From the NCBI RefSeq assembly GCF_021018895.1, contig NC_079374.1:6407212-6471211 (forward strand): a stretch of 64,000 nt of DNA, read 5' to 3'. Shown in pieces: positions 23,600-35,202 of the stretch. This DNA is from Seriola aureovittata. Its lineage: Eukaryota; Chordata; Actinopteri; Carangiformes; Carangidae. Numbering within the stretch: the stretch's first letter is position 1; every line of letters starts with the position of its first letter. The notes below the pieces were generated by a model that was given only the letters and a program-made list of their open reading frames with translations, ran no database searches and was not told where the DNA came from. A program made the translations under genes and the position numbers.

Positions 23600-25140
23600 T
23601 TCTTTAATTGAATTCATGGGAAATGCCTGTTGTTAGCCACAAGGCCCACATGCATCTGCCCAAATACGTAAGGCTTTGGACATGACAAACAGATTTTTTT
23701 TTTGGGCATGAGGGCCTTGAAGCATAAAGGCAATGCTGTGTTGGAGTACTGGAAATATAAGGTTTGCTTTAACCTCAGTAAATCGTCATTCCTTTATCTC
23801 ACGTTCTTGTCATATTCAGGGGACATGGGAATCATAGTCATAGTCTCAGTTAATCATGATTTACTACCTTATTTATCTTTTTGGCAACAGGAAAATTATA
23901 ATGTAGTTTACTACTTTATTACAAACAATGTCTCAAAAAAATGTAATATCATAACTAATTTGTAAACTAATTACAAACATTTGTAAAATAAATTAATTTG
24001 GTGAAAAATAGCATATATTTTTATAGGCTCAATGATATGATAGGTAAATAAAAAGCACACTGCGATTGCAAATGAAATTGATAATTAGTCCCCAGTCATG
24101 TATCATGTCATGAGAGAAGAACACACATTTGGTAATGGATTATCATGTTAGGCTTCACAAACGACACAGTCTTATCCGACAAAATATTTTCATACTATTT
24201 ACATAACATGGAAATCGCTATTTGATTATAGCGTAGCTGTGGAAACAGAAGGCATGTGTTCGACATTCATTGTTGAATGCCATGATGCGATTTTTTAATG
24301 TCAGGTTCCAAGTAAAGGTAATTGACTCAATTGTTGCTTTGGGAACGACAAAAGACGATTTTGATCTTTTAAAGACCACTGGCTCCAGTTGCATAATTTC
24401 CATCCATGCAACGTGCCACGCGTGTGTAAGAAAATGTGTTTAGGCTATCTGGGGCTACAGGAGTTATGTCAACATGTTTGTTACACAGCAATCTTGTGTC
24501 ATGTTGTGTCGAATGACCTGGAAGGTAGGCCATCATTGCCCCCTCTTCCGATACACTTTAAATAAACTCACTATACATAGCTGCCGCCTCAGAGAGTCTT
24601 CTCAAACACCCCAGTCACATACTCAGTTGGCTCCATATGAAGGTGTCACACAGCTGTAGCTGTGTTCCCAAGAGCACAAAGGCCTTCGTCATTCTTACAT
24701 GAAGGAGTCTGGAACAACCAGGACTCTCCTAGAGCTGGACCCCAACTGAGACAACAGGGAGAAAGGTCTTGGTAAGAGAGGAGTTTGTAGTCTACAAAAG
24801 ATATGTAATTTCAATCACTAACGCCTTGCATGATTTCCTGTAAGAAAAGTATAATAATGTCTGTATACAAATTGCCATGTTAGTGCACTGCACTTGTAAA
24901 CTGGATATGCTTTATAGTGTTAGTATGAACTGTAGCATCGGCACAGTGGATGTTTGCATCCCTTCAGAGATAAGTCTACTAGTTGTAGTTCTTCAGAGAC
25001 AATGAGAGAACGCTGCTTTCTTGAGTCGTCTGGACCAGTGTAAGTTTTGCCAGATACACTCCCTCAAACATCCACGCCCACACAAGTGCTGCAGCACACT
25101 GTTGTGAATAGAGAGATATTGCTAAAGAGGTTGGGAGGGA
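23600..25140. other. Spacer without recognised content
   Basis: AT-rich sequence between the two receptor genes. Small open frames show no domain, signal peptide or repeat I recognise. I cannot exclude conserved non-coding elements. Confidence 0.4.
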
Positions 25141-25180
25141 GCATTCAGTCCATGATTGTATCATTATGTGAATGTATGTC

Positions 25181-25204
25181 TGTGTGTGTGTGTGTGTGTG
25201 TGTG
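25181..25204. repeat. (TG)12 microsatellite
   Basis: Uninterrupted TG units about 80 bp upstream of the TATA-like element at 25276. Confidence 0.9.
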
Positions 25205-25275
25205 AGCGCATGTGCGTATGCATAACTTCCTTGCATAATCCTTCCAATTCTGCTGAAGTTGATGATAGCAGAGAG

Positions 25276-25345
25276 GATAAAAAACCACACCGAGCAGAAG
25301 AACACAGACGAGCCCGACTGAAGCCACTGTACCTCTCAACGTGTG
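25276..25345 (+). promoter_or_regulatory. Candidate promoter and 5' UTR exon of the second receptor gene
   Basis: A TATA-like GATAAAAAA (25276-25284) is followed by about 60 bp of GC-mixed sequence ending at a consensus donor, GTGTG then GTAAGC, at 25345/25346. The first coding exon of the IL1RL1-like gene has its own acceptor just 3 nt before the ATG (CCTCAG, then CTA), so an upstream non-coding exon is required. This is the best candidate I see. Distance would give a 4-kb first intron containing the piggyBac copy. Confidence 0.3.
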
Positions 25346-25939
25346 GTAAGCAAACGTTTTCAATAGTACTACAATGTTGTATGTTTATTTCAAACATTAT
25401 CTACTTTATTATGTTTATTTAAAGTTTTAGTGAGTATAGTTCAAGTTAACTATAAGAAATTCACAAATGTATAGGAAGACTGTACTTTATTGATACATTT
25501 TGCCGATTGTATCAATGTCCATCCGGCCCAGTGAGGGTACATTAGTTAGTTTTGCCCGTCATTCACATATTTGCAGCATTTTAAAAAATCTTTAACTGTA
25601 AATTAATTATAACTGTACTTAGACCTGAGTGGCCACAGCAAAAATTTTGTTCTCAATGTAATTCAAATTTTTTATTTATGAGAGTTCAATAATGTAAGAC
25701 GTTTAAATCCAATTCATTTGGATGGGCACTTCAGAATAATGTCCATTTTGCAGCTGTAGTGCAGGAAGCAGATGTTTGCTGTGACTTCATCTATAAATAA
25801 CTATCATATAGTGTTATAGTCACTATAAAGTTATATAAAATTGTTTATTGCATTATGCCATTTGAGAGGCAAATAGAGTGGGATTGATTTGGTAGTTAGC
25901 CAGTTAGAAACTGGTTAAAGCTTTCAGCATTTGTATATC

Positions 25940-26280
25940 AACAGTGGCTCAAATGACCATGCATATTGTGAAACAGCTTGTTGTGCGAATCCTACAGAGA
26001 ATTATCCAGCTCTGCAGCCCTACTGAGATTTTTAGCCTCTTTAAGATGGCTTTTTTCATTTTCCATCCCACAAACTCCGCTCTGGTCAACACTCTTTCCA
26101 GCAGCCAAAGGCAGTTTTATTAAAACAAGATGCTGATAAACCCATTGTATGCCAGCTGCCCATCACCAAACACCTCATAGTGGAGCATTTAGTAGCTAAA
26201 GACCCAGATATTCTTCTCAAGAATTGGACTTTTGGATTATCACCTGTTAATGACCAAAGTTTTCAGTTTTAATACCCAAG
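25940..26280. repeat. Possible interspersed repeat
   Basis: GTGGAGCATTTAGTAGCTAA followed by AGACCCAGATATT recalls a repeat phrase common in fish genomes. Boundaries are not visible. The rest of 25346-26700 is AT-rich spacer. Confidence 0.3.
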
Positions 26281-27366
26281 AAAGCAACTGTTTTTTGTTT
26301 GTTTGTTTTTTAAGGCAATTTTACTAGTTGAGAGCAGTAAAAATGCTGAATTCATACACTGGGATGGTAACTATTCAAAGGTTTACTACTGCTGGTGATG
26401 TCTTTACGTGAAGTTATATTTACTGTAAGTGCCAGGCCTGTTTTCAACAGTGTATTTTATCAGTGTTCCACTGAAAGCGCAGTCATATCAAGGGAGGAAC
26501 TTGCTGTTTAAGATAAAATCATTTTATCTTGTGCAGATAGTATTTTACAACATAACTTTTTCCACTGCACATTTTCAGAACTGATGATGCAAGATTTTTC
26601 AAGTTTTCAAGTTTTTCAATTGAGAGGGAGTGTTACTGGGCTTGGTGAAATTGTCACTATTTGACATTTTGCAGGCTAAATGATAAAAAAAAAACAATAT
26701 TTAACCCTCCTATTATCCTTGGGGTCAATTTGACCCCATTCAATGTTTCCCATTCAAAAAACAATAGTTGGCTTTTTTTTTTTGCTTCATATTTCATGAC
26801 TTTTCCTAATTTAATGGGAACAACTGATTAAGCATAAAATTATCATGATATTTTTTTAATGTGCTGAACACATATTGCACGCATTGGTGGTCCTCTGGGG
26901 TCAATTTGACCCCAAGCTGTTTTAGCTGTGTAAAACTTGTCTGTCTGTGTGTGTGACCTAACATCCCCACACCTGCAGGTGCAGAGTTGATACTTTAAGG
27001 GTTGATACATAACAGTCTTCAACATGGCTGACTGTGTGTCTGGTGGGACACACTCTTAGCAGCACGTCTACCTTGTTGTTGAAGTGAGTAGAGGGACCAT
27101 AATTTTCCATTTTTGGTGCTAACGTGACATGGGGGGAGGGGCAATATTCTCATGAGAACTTTCCCGCACCATGGGCATGAAGGTGTGTGAAGTAGAACTG
27201 ATATTTCCCGCGCTGTGGAGGGCGGGGTATTCCCGCAAGGACATTGGTAGTTCATGCAAAATAAGGGAGGAGCAAACATATAAAAGCTTGCACGGCAGCC
27301 CTCTATCCAAATCATTCCTCATTGTGCTCTGTGTATACTGCAATCTGCACGCTCTCTCACTTGAAA

Positions 27367-27960
27367 ATGTCCTCTGGGAAAAGGTTTACTGTCAATTATG
27401 TTTTGGAACAGCTCTTTGACAGTGAAAGTGACATAGAGGAGAATGTGTCTGAGACAGAGGACTGTGTTGAGGAGGACCCTGATTTTGAGGCATTCTCATC
27501 TGATGAGAATGAGAGTGTTGACCCTCCTGTTGTCTCTCAACCACCAGCAGACACGATCCCTTCCAAAAATGGAAAGATAATATGGTCCCTTTCCCCATTT
27601 CAACAGCAGGGTAGACTTAGCGCTACTAATATTATCAAACGGTTCCTGGCCCCACCAGATATGCAATCAGCCATGTTGAAGACATCAAGTCATCATTAGA
27701 GTTCTTCATAACACCATCGATTGAAAATATTGTACTTGGGATGACAAATTTAGAGGGGAAGCGTGTGTATGGGGACAGTTGGAAAGACTTGGATGTAGCT
27801 GACTTGGAAGCCTACATTGGCTTGCTCATTGTGACAGGAGTTTACAAATCAAAAGGTGACGCAACAGCAAGCCTTTGAAACGCTGAGACTGGAAGGGCAA
27901 TATTTCCAGCCACCATGTCTCTGAAGACATTCCAAGTTTTGTCCTGTGTCATACGCTTTG
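27367..27960 (+). pseudogene. Broken piggyBac-type transposase
   Basis: An open frame starts at 27367 with an acidic N-terminus (SESDIEENVSETED) and a KNGKIIWS motif, typical of piggyBac-derived transposases, and stops at 27699. Near 27645 the similarity moves to another frame, giving RYAISHVEDIKSS and DLEAYIGLLIVTGVYKS, which ends in a stop at about 27877. A third frame continues with FPATMSLKTFQVL. At least two frameshifts are therefore present, and the catalytic region and C-terminal cysteine-rich domain are absent. Non-functional. Confidence 0.8.
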
Positions 27961-28029
27961 ATGACAAACAAACAAGGCAGGGCTGACCAACATCAATCAA
28001 TATGGTTCATTCTGTGAGAGTCATGAATG

Positions 28030-28270
28030 TGCATCCCAAATTAGAAAAGATTTGGATGAAAGATTTTCAAGATACACTAACTCTAAAAACTGAAAGTTTG
28101 ACCTAATGGTGGCACTACAGGGAAGGTCATATCATCACCAAAACCAATAGGGTTCATACTCTTATGGTCATTAATGTTGTCAGTAAATTTGAGAAGATTT
28201 GTATGAAAACTTTTCAAGATAAATTAATTCGAATTTAAAAGTTTGGCCTGATGGTGGCGCTAGAGCACAG
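28030..28270. repeat. Two diverged copies of a repeat ending in a TGGTGGC motif, inside the piggyBac copy
   Basis: AAATTAGAAAAGATTTGGATG and the later AAATTTGAGAAGATTTGTATG, each followed by TTTTCAAGATA and then GACCTAATGGTGGCACTA or GGCCTGATGGTGGCGCTA, are two tandem relatives with a period of about 145 bp. They replace what would be the distal half of the transposase gene. Confidence 0.6.
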
Positions 28271-28458
28271 GTCAACTCACTGATAGGTTTCATTATCAAG
28301 GGGTTATTTATGTATTCAACAAATAAACAAAGTGCCTGACACAAAAACTTGGTCAACAATTTTCTGTAAATCATTTTCTGGAGGCAAATATCCCTGGGTT
28401 CAGATTGACCCCAAGGGTAAAATGTGTTAGTAATATTTGAGGATAATACGAGGGTTAA

Positions 28459-29372
28459 ATTAAGTATTAATCTGTAATAGTTGCAGCCCAAATTTAGGTG
28501 TTGCAAATGTTGGTGTTATTGCCTTTACCATTTTACAATTTACAATTTTTCTTATCTGTCTTTTATATTTGTCCTGGATTGGCCATAACAAACATTATTT
28601 TCGAGCATAACATTGTTCATAAATATACTTGGTACCAGAACACCCTTGGCCTAAGTTCAATTATCCTCTTTGCGGTTGTATCATCTGCTCTGTAGCTGTA
28701 TGTCTTGGACCCTTGGGTGAAGAGAGGAGCAGAGTTGTGAGCTGGTAGTGAGTTGGATCAGATGTTGGGGTAGGCTGCTGGACAGATCTGGTAAAATCTA
28801 AACCTGTAGTGAAGGAGGCCTGGGAAAGCCTGGCTGAGGCCCCTGTCAGCAAGGTCTTCAACTACAACATGCAACAGAACTTTTTTGCATCCCAGGGGAA
28901 GTCGAGGACATGAAATCTGAGTAATGTAGTTAATGTAGGAATTGTGCCGGACCGTTGTGGTGAAGTGGGAGCTGAGCTAGAAGACAAAGCTTAGCCTGGC
29001 TGTGGCCTGGCTGTTCACATTGTTACACACCGGCAGGATAAGTGGCCAACAGCTGACCAACACAATATCCTCTTGAATTTATAACGTCAGCTTTTATGTG
29101 TTCCTGGACAAGCAGGGTGTTGCTTCTTCTGCAACAATGAAGGTAAACCGACCATCACCTTATGTGATGGTCTGCCGGGAGGGGCCTGTATTTGTCTGCT
29201 CATCCGTCTCTCTCTGTTAAAACACTCTAATTGATTTACTTATTAATAGAAGGTGATAAAACGCCATTCTGGATCATTTTAGCCAACTTTAACCCCTGTA
29301 AGTGCCACATTAATTATTTAACAAAAAGCAAAAGAATATGCTCTAACTTTTAATTTATTCTCCCTCCCTCAG
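28459..29372. other. Spacer upstream of the second receptor gene
   Basis: Contains AACAATGAAG followed by GTAAAC near 29136, a possible donor of an alternative 5' UTR exon, and a GC-rich patch near 29170. No reading frame or repeat is recognised. Confidence 0.35.
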
Positions 29373-29375
29373 CTA

Positions 29376-32300
29376 ATGGATGCTTCCCCACTTATCTTCC
29401 TGCTCTTTGTGGCGATATCTACATCTGAATGTTCAGGTAGTGTATACATTATGATAAAGAAAAATACAAGGAAAGGAAGTGCATTAGTGCATCCCCATCG
29501 ACCCACACACAATAGTGCTGAAGCTTAATGTACGCATAAGGGAGTGTTCTGGACTTGGACTATATGTTTTTTTTATTTTCAATAGATTGCTTTATATTGC
29601 ATAGTAACAGGACTCTCCTTTACAAATAACACTTAGATATGGCTAGTGCTATTTCACCAACGAACAAAGCCTATAGCAGGAGGCGAGAGAGGGTGGGTGT
29701 GTGTGTGTGGGGTGGGGAAGTGCTGGCATTCTTGACTGAGTGAAATGACCTAGAACTATCTAAGTAGCAGCCATTACCAGCCTGAGGGATTATTAATTTT
29801 GTACTTTTCACTTTCTCTTCATCATCATCGCTAAATCTATCATCTTCTCGCTCATTTTCAGAGACAGCTGAGCCCCTATGTGAGGACATTGAGCTGATCC
29901 GATCTCACCGTCTTGAAGGTGAAGCGTATCATGTTATGTTTGTGTTTCAGAACGACCTCCCACATAATGAGACCACATGGTACAAAACTGACTCCAAAAT
30001 TGAGTATATCTCATCTGACAAGAAAAACAGGGTACATTACCACGGGGGAGAGCTCTTTTTCTTAAACCTCCAACCTGAGGACTCTGGACTTTACACTGCT
30101 CGGTAAGAATACTTTTCTCAACAAAACATTTTCACAACTTTGGAAACTTGGAAACTTCTATTCATTTCTATCACTAAATATACCTTCAAATTCATGTCAT
30201 GGTCTTTTTGGCAACTCTAAAATGTATTCTTTCCATTGAGATGATCTACTGTCCCTATATGTATACCAATATAATGTCCCTGAGACCTATCTCAGCAAAA
30301 TGTTTCTGGTGAAAGCCTCTGGCCCAATGTATGCCTTCGTCCTCAGTCTGGCCCATATACTTCCACAACTGGGCGGATTCTGGTTGTTATTCTCCAGTGT
30401 TGGTTGACAGCCAGCAACATTTTCTTGATGTGAAAGCAGCATCTGATAGTTTCACTCTATGTGGACCAGACTCAAGCAAATTTGTTTTCCCTTACCTTAA
30501 CCCTAAGACTAACTTCCTTGGACGCTTTACCTGACCCTAACATATCACTAATCCTAACCAGTTATTCCTACTGTGCCTCACCATAACCCAACCAAAGCCC
30601 TAACTCCACCACAGGGGGGCCACTATGGAATTGAACAGGGGGCAAGCATTGTCTGAAGGGGGAACAGACTTTGACACAAGACAAATTGGAGTATTCTGAG
30701 GCTAAAGAAACAGTCGTATTTGCCAGAATACATTAACTATCTGGAATTGCTTCTCTTTTAGGCATATTAACTCCTCATCAGGAAAGTGCAGACTCTATAA
30801 AGTAAAACTTAATGTACACAACGCACACGACCAAAGGAAATATTTATATGGAGAAGTGGAAAAATCTGACAACAACATTGAGATCGAATGTCCAGATCCC
30901 GTCAAGTACACGTGTGAAAAGTTTGGGGGAGATTTCACCTGGTACAAGGTACAGCAATTTGTGATTACAGCGACACCTGGTATGAATATCAGTGAATTAT
31001 TACATTGTTACATTATTACAATTATGGTTTACAAGTTCGAAAGTTTAAACCTTTTTTTGTTGTTTTTATTAGAAGTTTTTGAAAGTTGGAAATCTCAACA
31101 GTTGTAGCGCCAACAAGTCCATCAAACACCCAGATATAATATAGTTATTCAGTGCTATGGGACGGTAGCATAAAGCAGTAATAATGCCACTTTAATCATC
31201 AACATTTTTGTATATGTATTGCTATGTATGCCCTTATCTCTGCAACTGATGCAATGGCCCAGTGAGGTAATTTGGTGGTATGTAAGCAAGACTCACAGCA
31301 AGACAACTTTGTGTAGGTGCCCCACAGTTTCACAATTATTTCCGAGGTAGTAACTGATATGAAACGGTTACTCCCTGTGAAGTTCTCTAGAAATTGGGTG
31401 CTGAGTTACTGTAGGTGTTATGTTTGCTAACAGTACAGAATGTAAGCATACAGTACTACACCACAATGATTTACAACCTTACTCCATGAGATGTAGAAAA
31501 ATAATTTTTTTTAAAAAGTGTGTTACTTTGTGGTCAAAATGCATAACTAGTCTGTCGTTGTCCATGGTTATAAAGTACAAGTACACATATCATTCAACCA
31601 ATATTGGGAATATGCTTTCCAATAAATATATAATACCAAATTTTTATCCACTTGGTAACCCAGATTGCCAAATGGGTTTTGTCAGTTTTCTAGTTGTATG
31701 AATTAGACAGTATACATATATATATATATATATATATAGTATATATATTTATTTTTTTCTGGAAATTATACTTCTTTTTAATCTCCACTCAACTGTGGTC
31801 GTCTTTTCTTATATCATTACTTCCTTCCGTCTTACAAACTCAAATAAATTAGTAGGTAGTTTCCCAGACACTTCCATTGAGGTGGTATTACTAAATTAAG
31901 CATTCATGTCTAAAACTGAAACTAAACCTCTGAAACTACGGGACATGTAAAATGAAGCATTGCTTAACACTGTTTTATAAAGGCTAGATCTATTTAAACT
32001 AAACAACAATTATATATTTAGTTTATTATGTTTTGGACTCTTGGACTTAAGAGATATTCCTACAGTACCTATGTAAAATTATTTACAATTGCACTAAATT
32101 CTAGAGATCTATTTTTTGTAAAAGGATTATTCTGTTCAATACATTTTTTTTTCCATTTTTTTTTTTTTTTTTTTTTTAGTTTTTATTGTCTAATTAGAGG
32201 ATTACAGAATGTGGTTATTTGAATAATAAAATGTATTTACACTCTCCACATTCTTTTACATTCCCTCTAAGCTCCTCAGTTGTTTCAAGTTCCTTTCATA

Positions 32301-35159
32301 TGACTTTATTTGAGTCCTTCTTTATTTTCACTATTTGTTGCCCCTTCTGCCTCGGCTGCAGGACTTCAATCTTCTTCAAGGCAACAACAATCTGCCTACT
32401 CTGTGGGTTAAAGATGCCGACAAAAATAAGGAGGGCATCTACACTTGCATGTGTACCTGGCCATACAATCACAAGATGTACAACTCGTCAGGCTCAAGGA
32501 AGCTAAAAGTTTTAGGTGAGTGAGTTTTTTTCAGGTATTTGTAAACCTTTAGTTAGGTTAGTGGGAATTTAAAAGAGCCATTGTGCATCCAGTGTGAGGG
32601 TAAGTTTGAGTTAGAGAAAAGTTTCAAGAGTTTGTGTATTGTATCATGTAGAAAAAATACTGATTATGGTGATAACACTGGAATGTGACCATTGTCAAGT
32701 GTCACACTGAAGAGAACAGAGGGGAACACTCATCACTGTGTTTTATTTCTACTTGCAGAAAAAAGTATCGCCAAATGTGAAATCCTCTCTCCGGTCAACA
32801 AGGAGCAGTTTGCTAATGAAGGTGGGAAAATTTCCCAAAATAAGACCATAGTGCTATCACAGCACTACAAATACAACTGTTCCTATATTGACATAACCAC
32901 TTGCACCTTGCCGACATGTTACTGATTATTATGTATTAGTGTTGATTTTAAGCTAGGTATCTGATCTGTGAATTGTTCGTGTTGAGTTCAAACTCAGATA
33001 TGGGAAAAGAAGGGGGGAATCCCTTTAAAAGGCGTATCAAAACAAAGTCAATGAGAACTTAAGTTTTATTTTCCATTTTTCGGCAGAGTATTACATCCAC
33101 ACACTTCTGAGATGAGAAGCAAACTAATCACAAAGAGTTTAACGGTTCAACTAAAAGACACTACTGCAACCAAATGAACATTACATATTAATAAGAGAAG
33201 CATCACATTACTTTTAGTTGGAAATGTAACATATAATAATATATAATCTGCTGCAAACAAGAATGTCAAGGTTATAGTTTATTTTTTATTTTAATGAAGT
33301 GTAATTCAAAGAATATACTATAAATATATTTCATTAAGTAAATAAGAGATGAATAATAGGTAAGTAAGGAAATGTCTAACTTAAAGAGTGGATGTGTTTT
33401 ACTTTGAAATAATGGCATTCTGTGTACATTTTTCTTTGGTTTATTTAAAGGTTATCAACGTAATAAACTCTAATAACTGTTCAGTACTAAAACAAAACTG
33501 GACTGTAAAAAGTAAACAAAGCTAAGTGGAAGTAGACTAAAGCCCTGCTCATATAGGTACTCCTTTGAGAGGAAACCACCATATCGCTCATATCTTTCAG
33601 ACCTCTAGCAGAGTTTTGATGTACAGAACTTTCAAAGCACGGGAAACTTTTGGTATTGTTTCTTGTTATTACTTTGTTCCTTGTAGTTACTTTGGATAGC
33701 CTGAAGTTTCCGTCCTGGAGCAGAACTGAGATTGTAATTATCTCAGTGTTTTAATTTAGTGTGTGTGGGCTTCAAAGCCACTCTATTCAGACAAAGCAGG
33801 GTAAAGTGAATAAATGAGAAATTGCTGCAATGTCTCAATGAATCACTCTGAAACTTCTCAATAAGGAGACACACACTGTGAATTAAAATGTTTTATATAC
33901 AATGTCTTGTTTTTTCTACCAGGCTTTGGGATTAAGTTGAACTGCTCAGTTTACTGTGGGATCAATTTCGACCTCGACTGTAAAGCTCGCTGGCAACCTG
34001 CCAATAAGAGGGATGGATACAATACAACCACCAAACTGTAAGACTGATCAAAAGCAGAACATCACTCTCACTTCAAAATGCAACTTCCCGTTTGTATGGT
34101 GTTATTACATGTTTATCATTCTGTTCTAGGGTTGTCAAAAAATCGATAATCAGATACTAATCGATACTAAAAATTAGTATCTGATTAGATACTCATTTGC
34201 AACCATATAAAACGACCAACGTTAATGTGGGAGCTAGGCAGCGAACGTTATCAGTCCTGCCTGAAATTCTAGTATAGTGACAACCCTATTCTGTTCACTC
34301 ATTCTTTAAACTGATTAAAAATACCGCACACGTCTCTGTTCAAACATGCACATACATTGTCTCGTCACTGGAGCAGCACATAAACACATCCACAGAAACC
34401 AACATGTACAGGCATTTGGTTTTCATGTGATGGCTGGCTGGATAAAGTAAGGGGATTACCAAAGTCAGTAGGACACATCATCTATGAAGTGTCTGCACCA
34501 AATTTAGCACCAATCCTTTGGGTAGATGTCAGGATATGTTACTGAATAATTGAAAAAAGGTTATCTATTTTGGGCTTAACGGGAAAAGTCATTTAAAAAC
34601 TTGTAAACTGAATGTCTGGACAAAGTTTAATGGTAATCCAATATTTGTGGTGATATTTCCGAACCGAATGACCGTGATGGCCATCTCCAGAGCTACTCAT
34701 ATATCTAAAAAAAAACCAAATATCTTGAATTTAAATGTTGATTTTGTGTATTTTTTTGCCCTGGTTGGCTTCTGTAGTGAACCACTGGACTCTGTAAATC
34801 AACATTAATGATAACTTGTGTCCTTTTCTTCAATCAACCAAACTCTGTGTCCTTTGTTAGAATCATGGAGGACCGAACAAAGAACATCATCTCCACTGCG
34901 GTCCTGACCATCGACAAAGTGTCAGCTAAGGATTTTCTAAATAACTTTGAATGCATCGCTGACTGCTATTACGAACGCAATACTGCCAATTTAACTCTTA
35001 AGCGGAGAGGTCAGTGACGTGATTGTAGATTGTTGTTCATTTGTAAATCTATCAGGCTTTGGCTACACATGCAATATTTGTTAGCTGAAATAATTGTTGG
35101 TTTTAATAAAATTGGTCAACAACATGAAAAATGCTGACTGTCAGCCTTGTCATTTAGTG

Positions 35160-35202
<43 letters not shown>

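Larger units (their letters stand above)
26701..28458 (+). mobile_element. piggyBac-type transposon, bounded but decayed
   Basis: TTAA at 26701-26704 and 28455-28458 flanks a 1750-bp element whose 15-bp ends are inverted repeats with one mismatch: CCCTCCTATTATCCT at 26705-26719, and the complement of 28440-28454 (CCCTCGTATTATCCT). TTAA target duplication with CCC-type ends is the piggyBac signature. Just inside both ends and again at about 26898 lie GGGGTCAATTTGACCCC palindromes or relatives. It carries a broken transposase (separate entry) and foreign repeat sequence near 28030-28270, so it could move only with help from another copy. Confidence 0.9.

Noticed and set aside
27367..27699. Domesticated piggyBac gene
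   Set aside because: The frame breaks at least twice, the catalytic core is missing and the terminal repeats persist, so it is a dead transposon copy rather than a PGBD-type gene.
30484..30610. Interstitial telomeric repeat
   Set aside because: Only scattered CCTAA-like words, no tandem TTAGGG/CCCTAA array.
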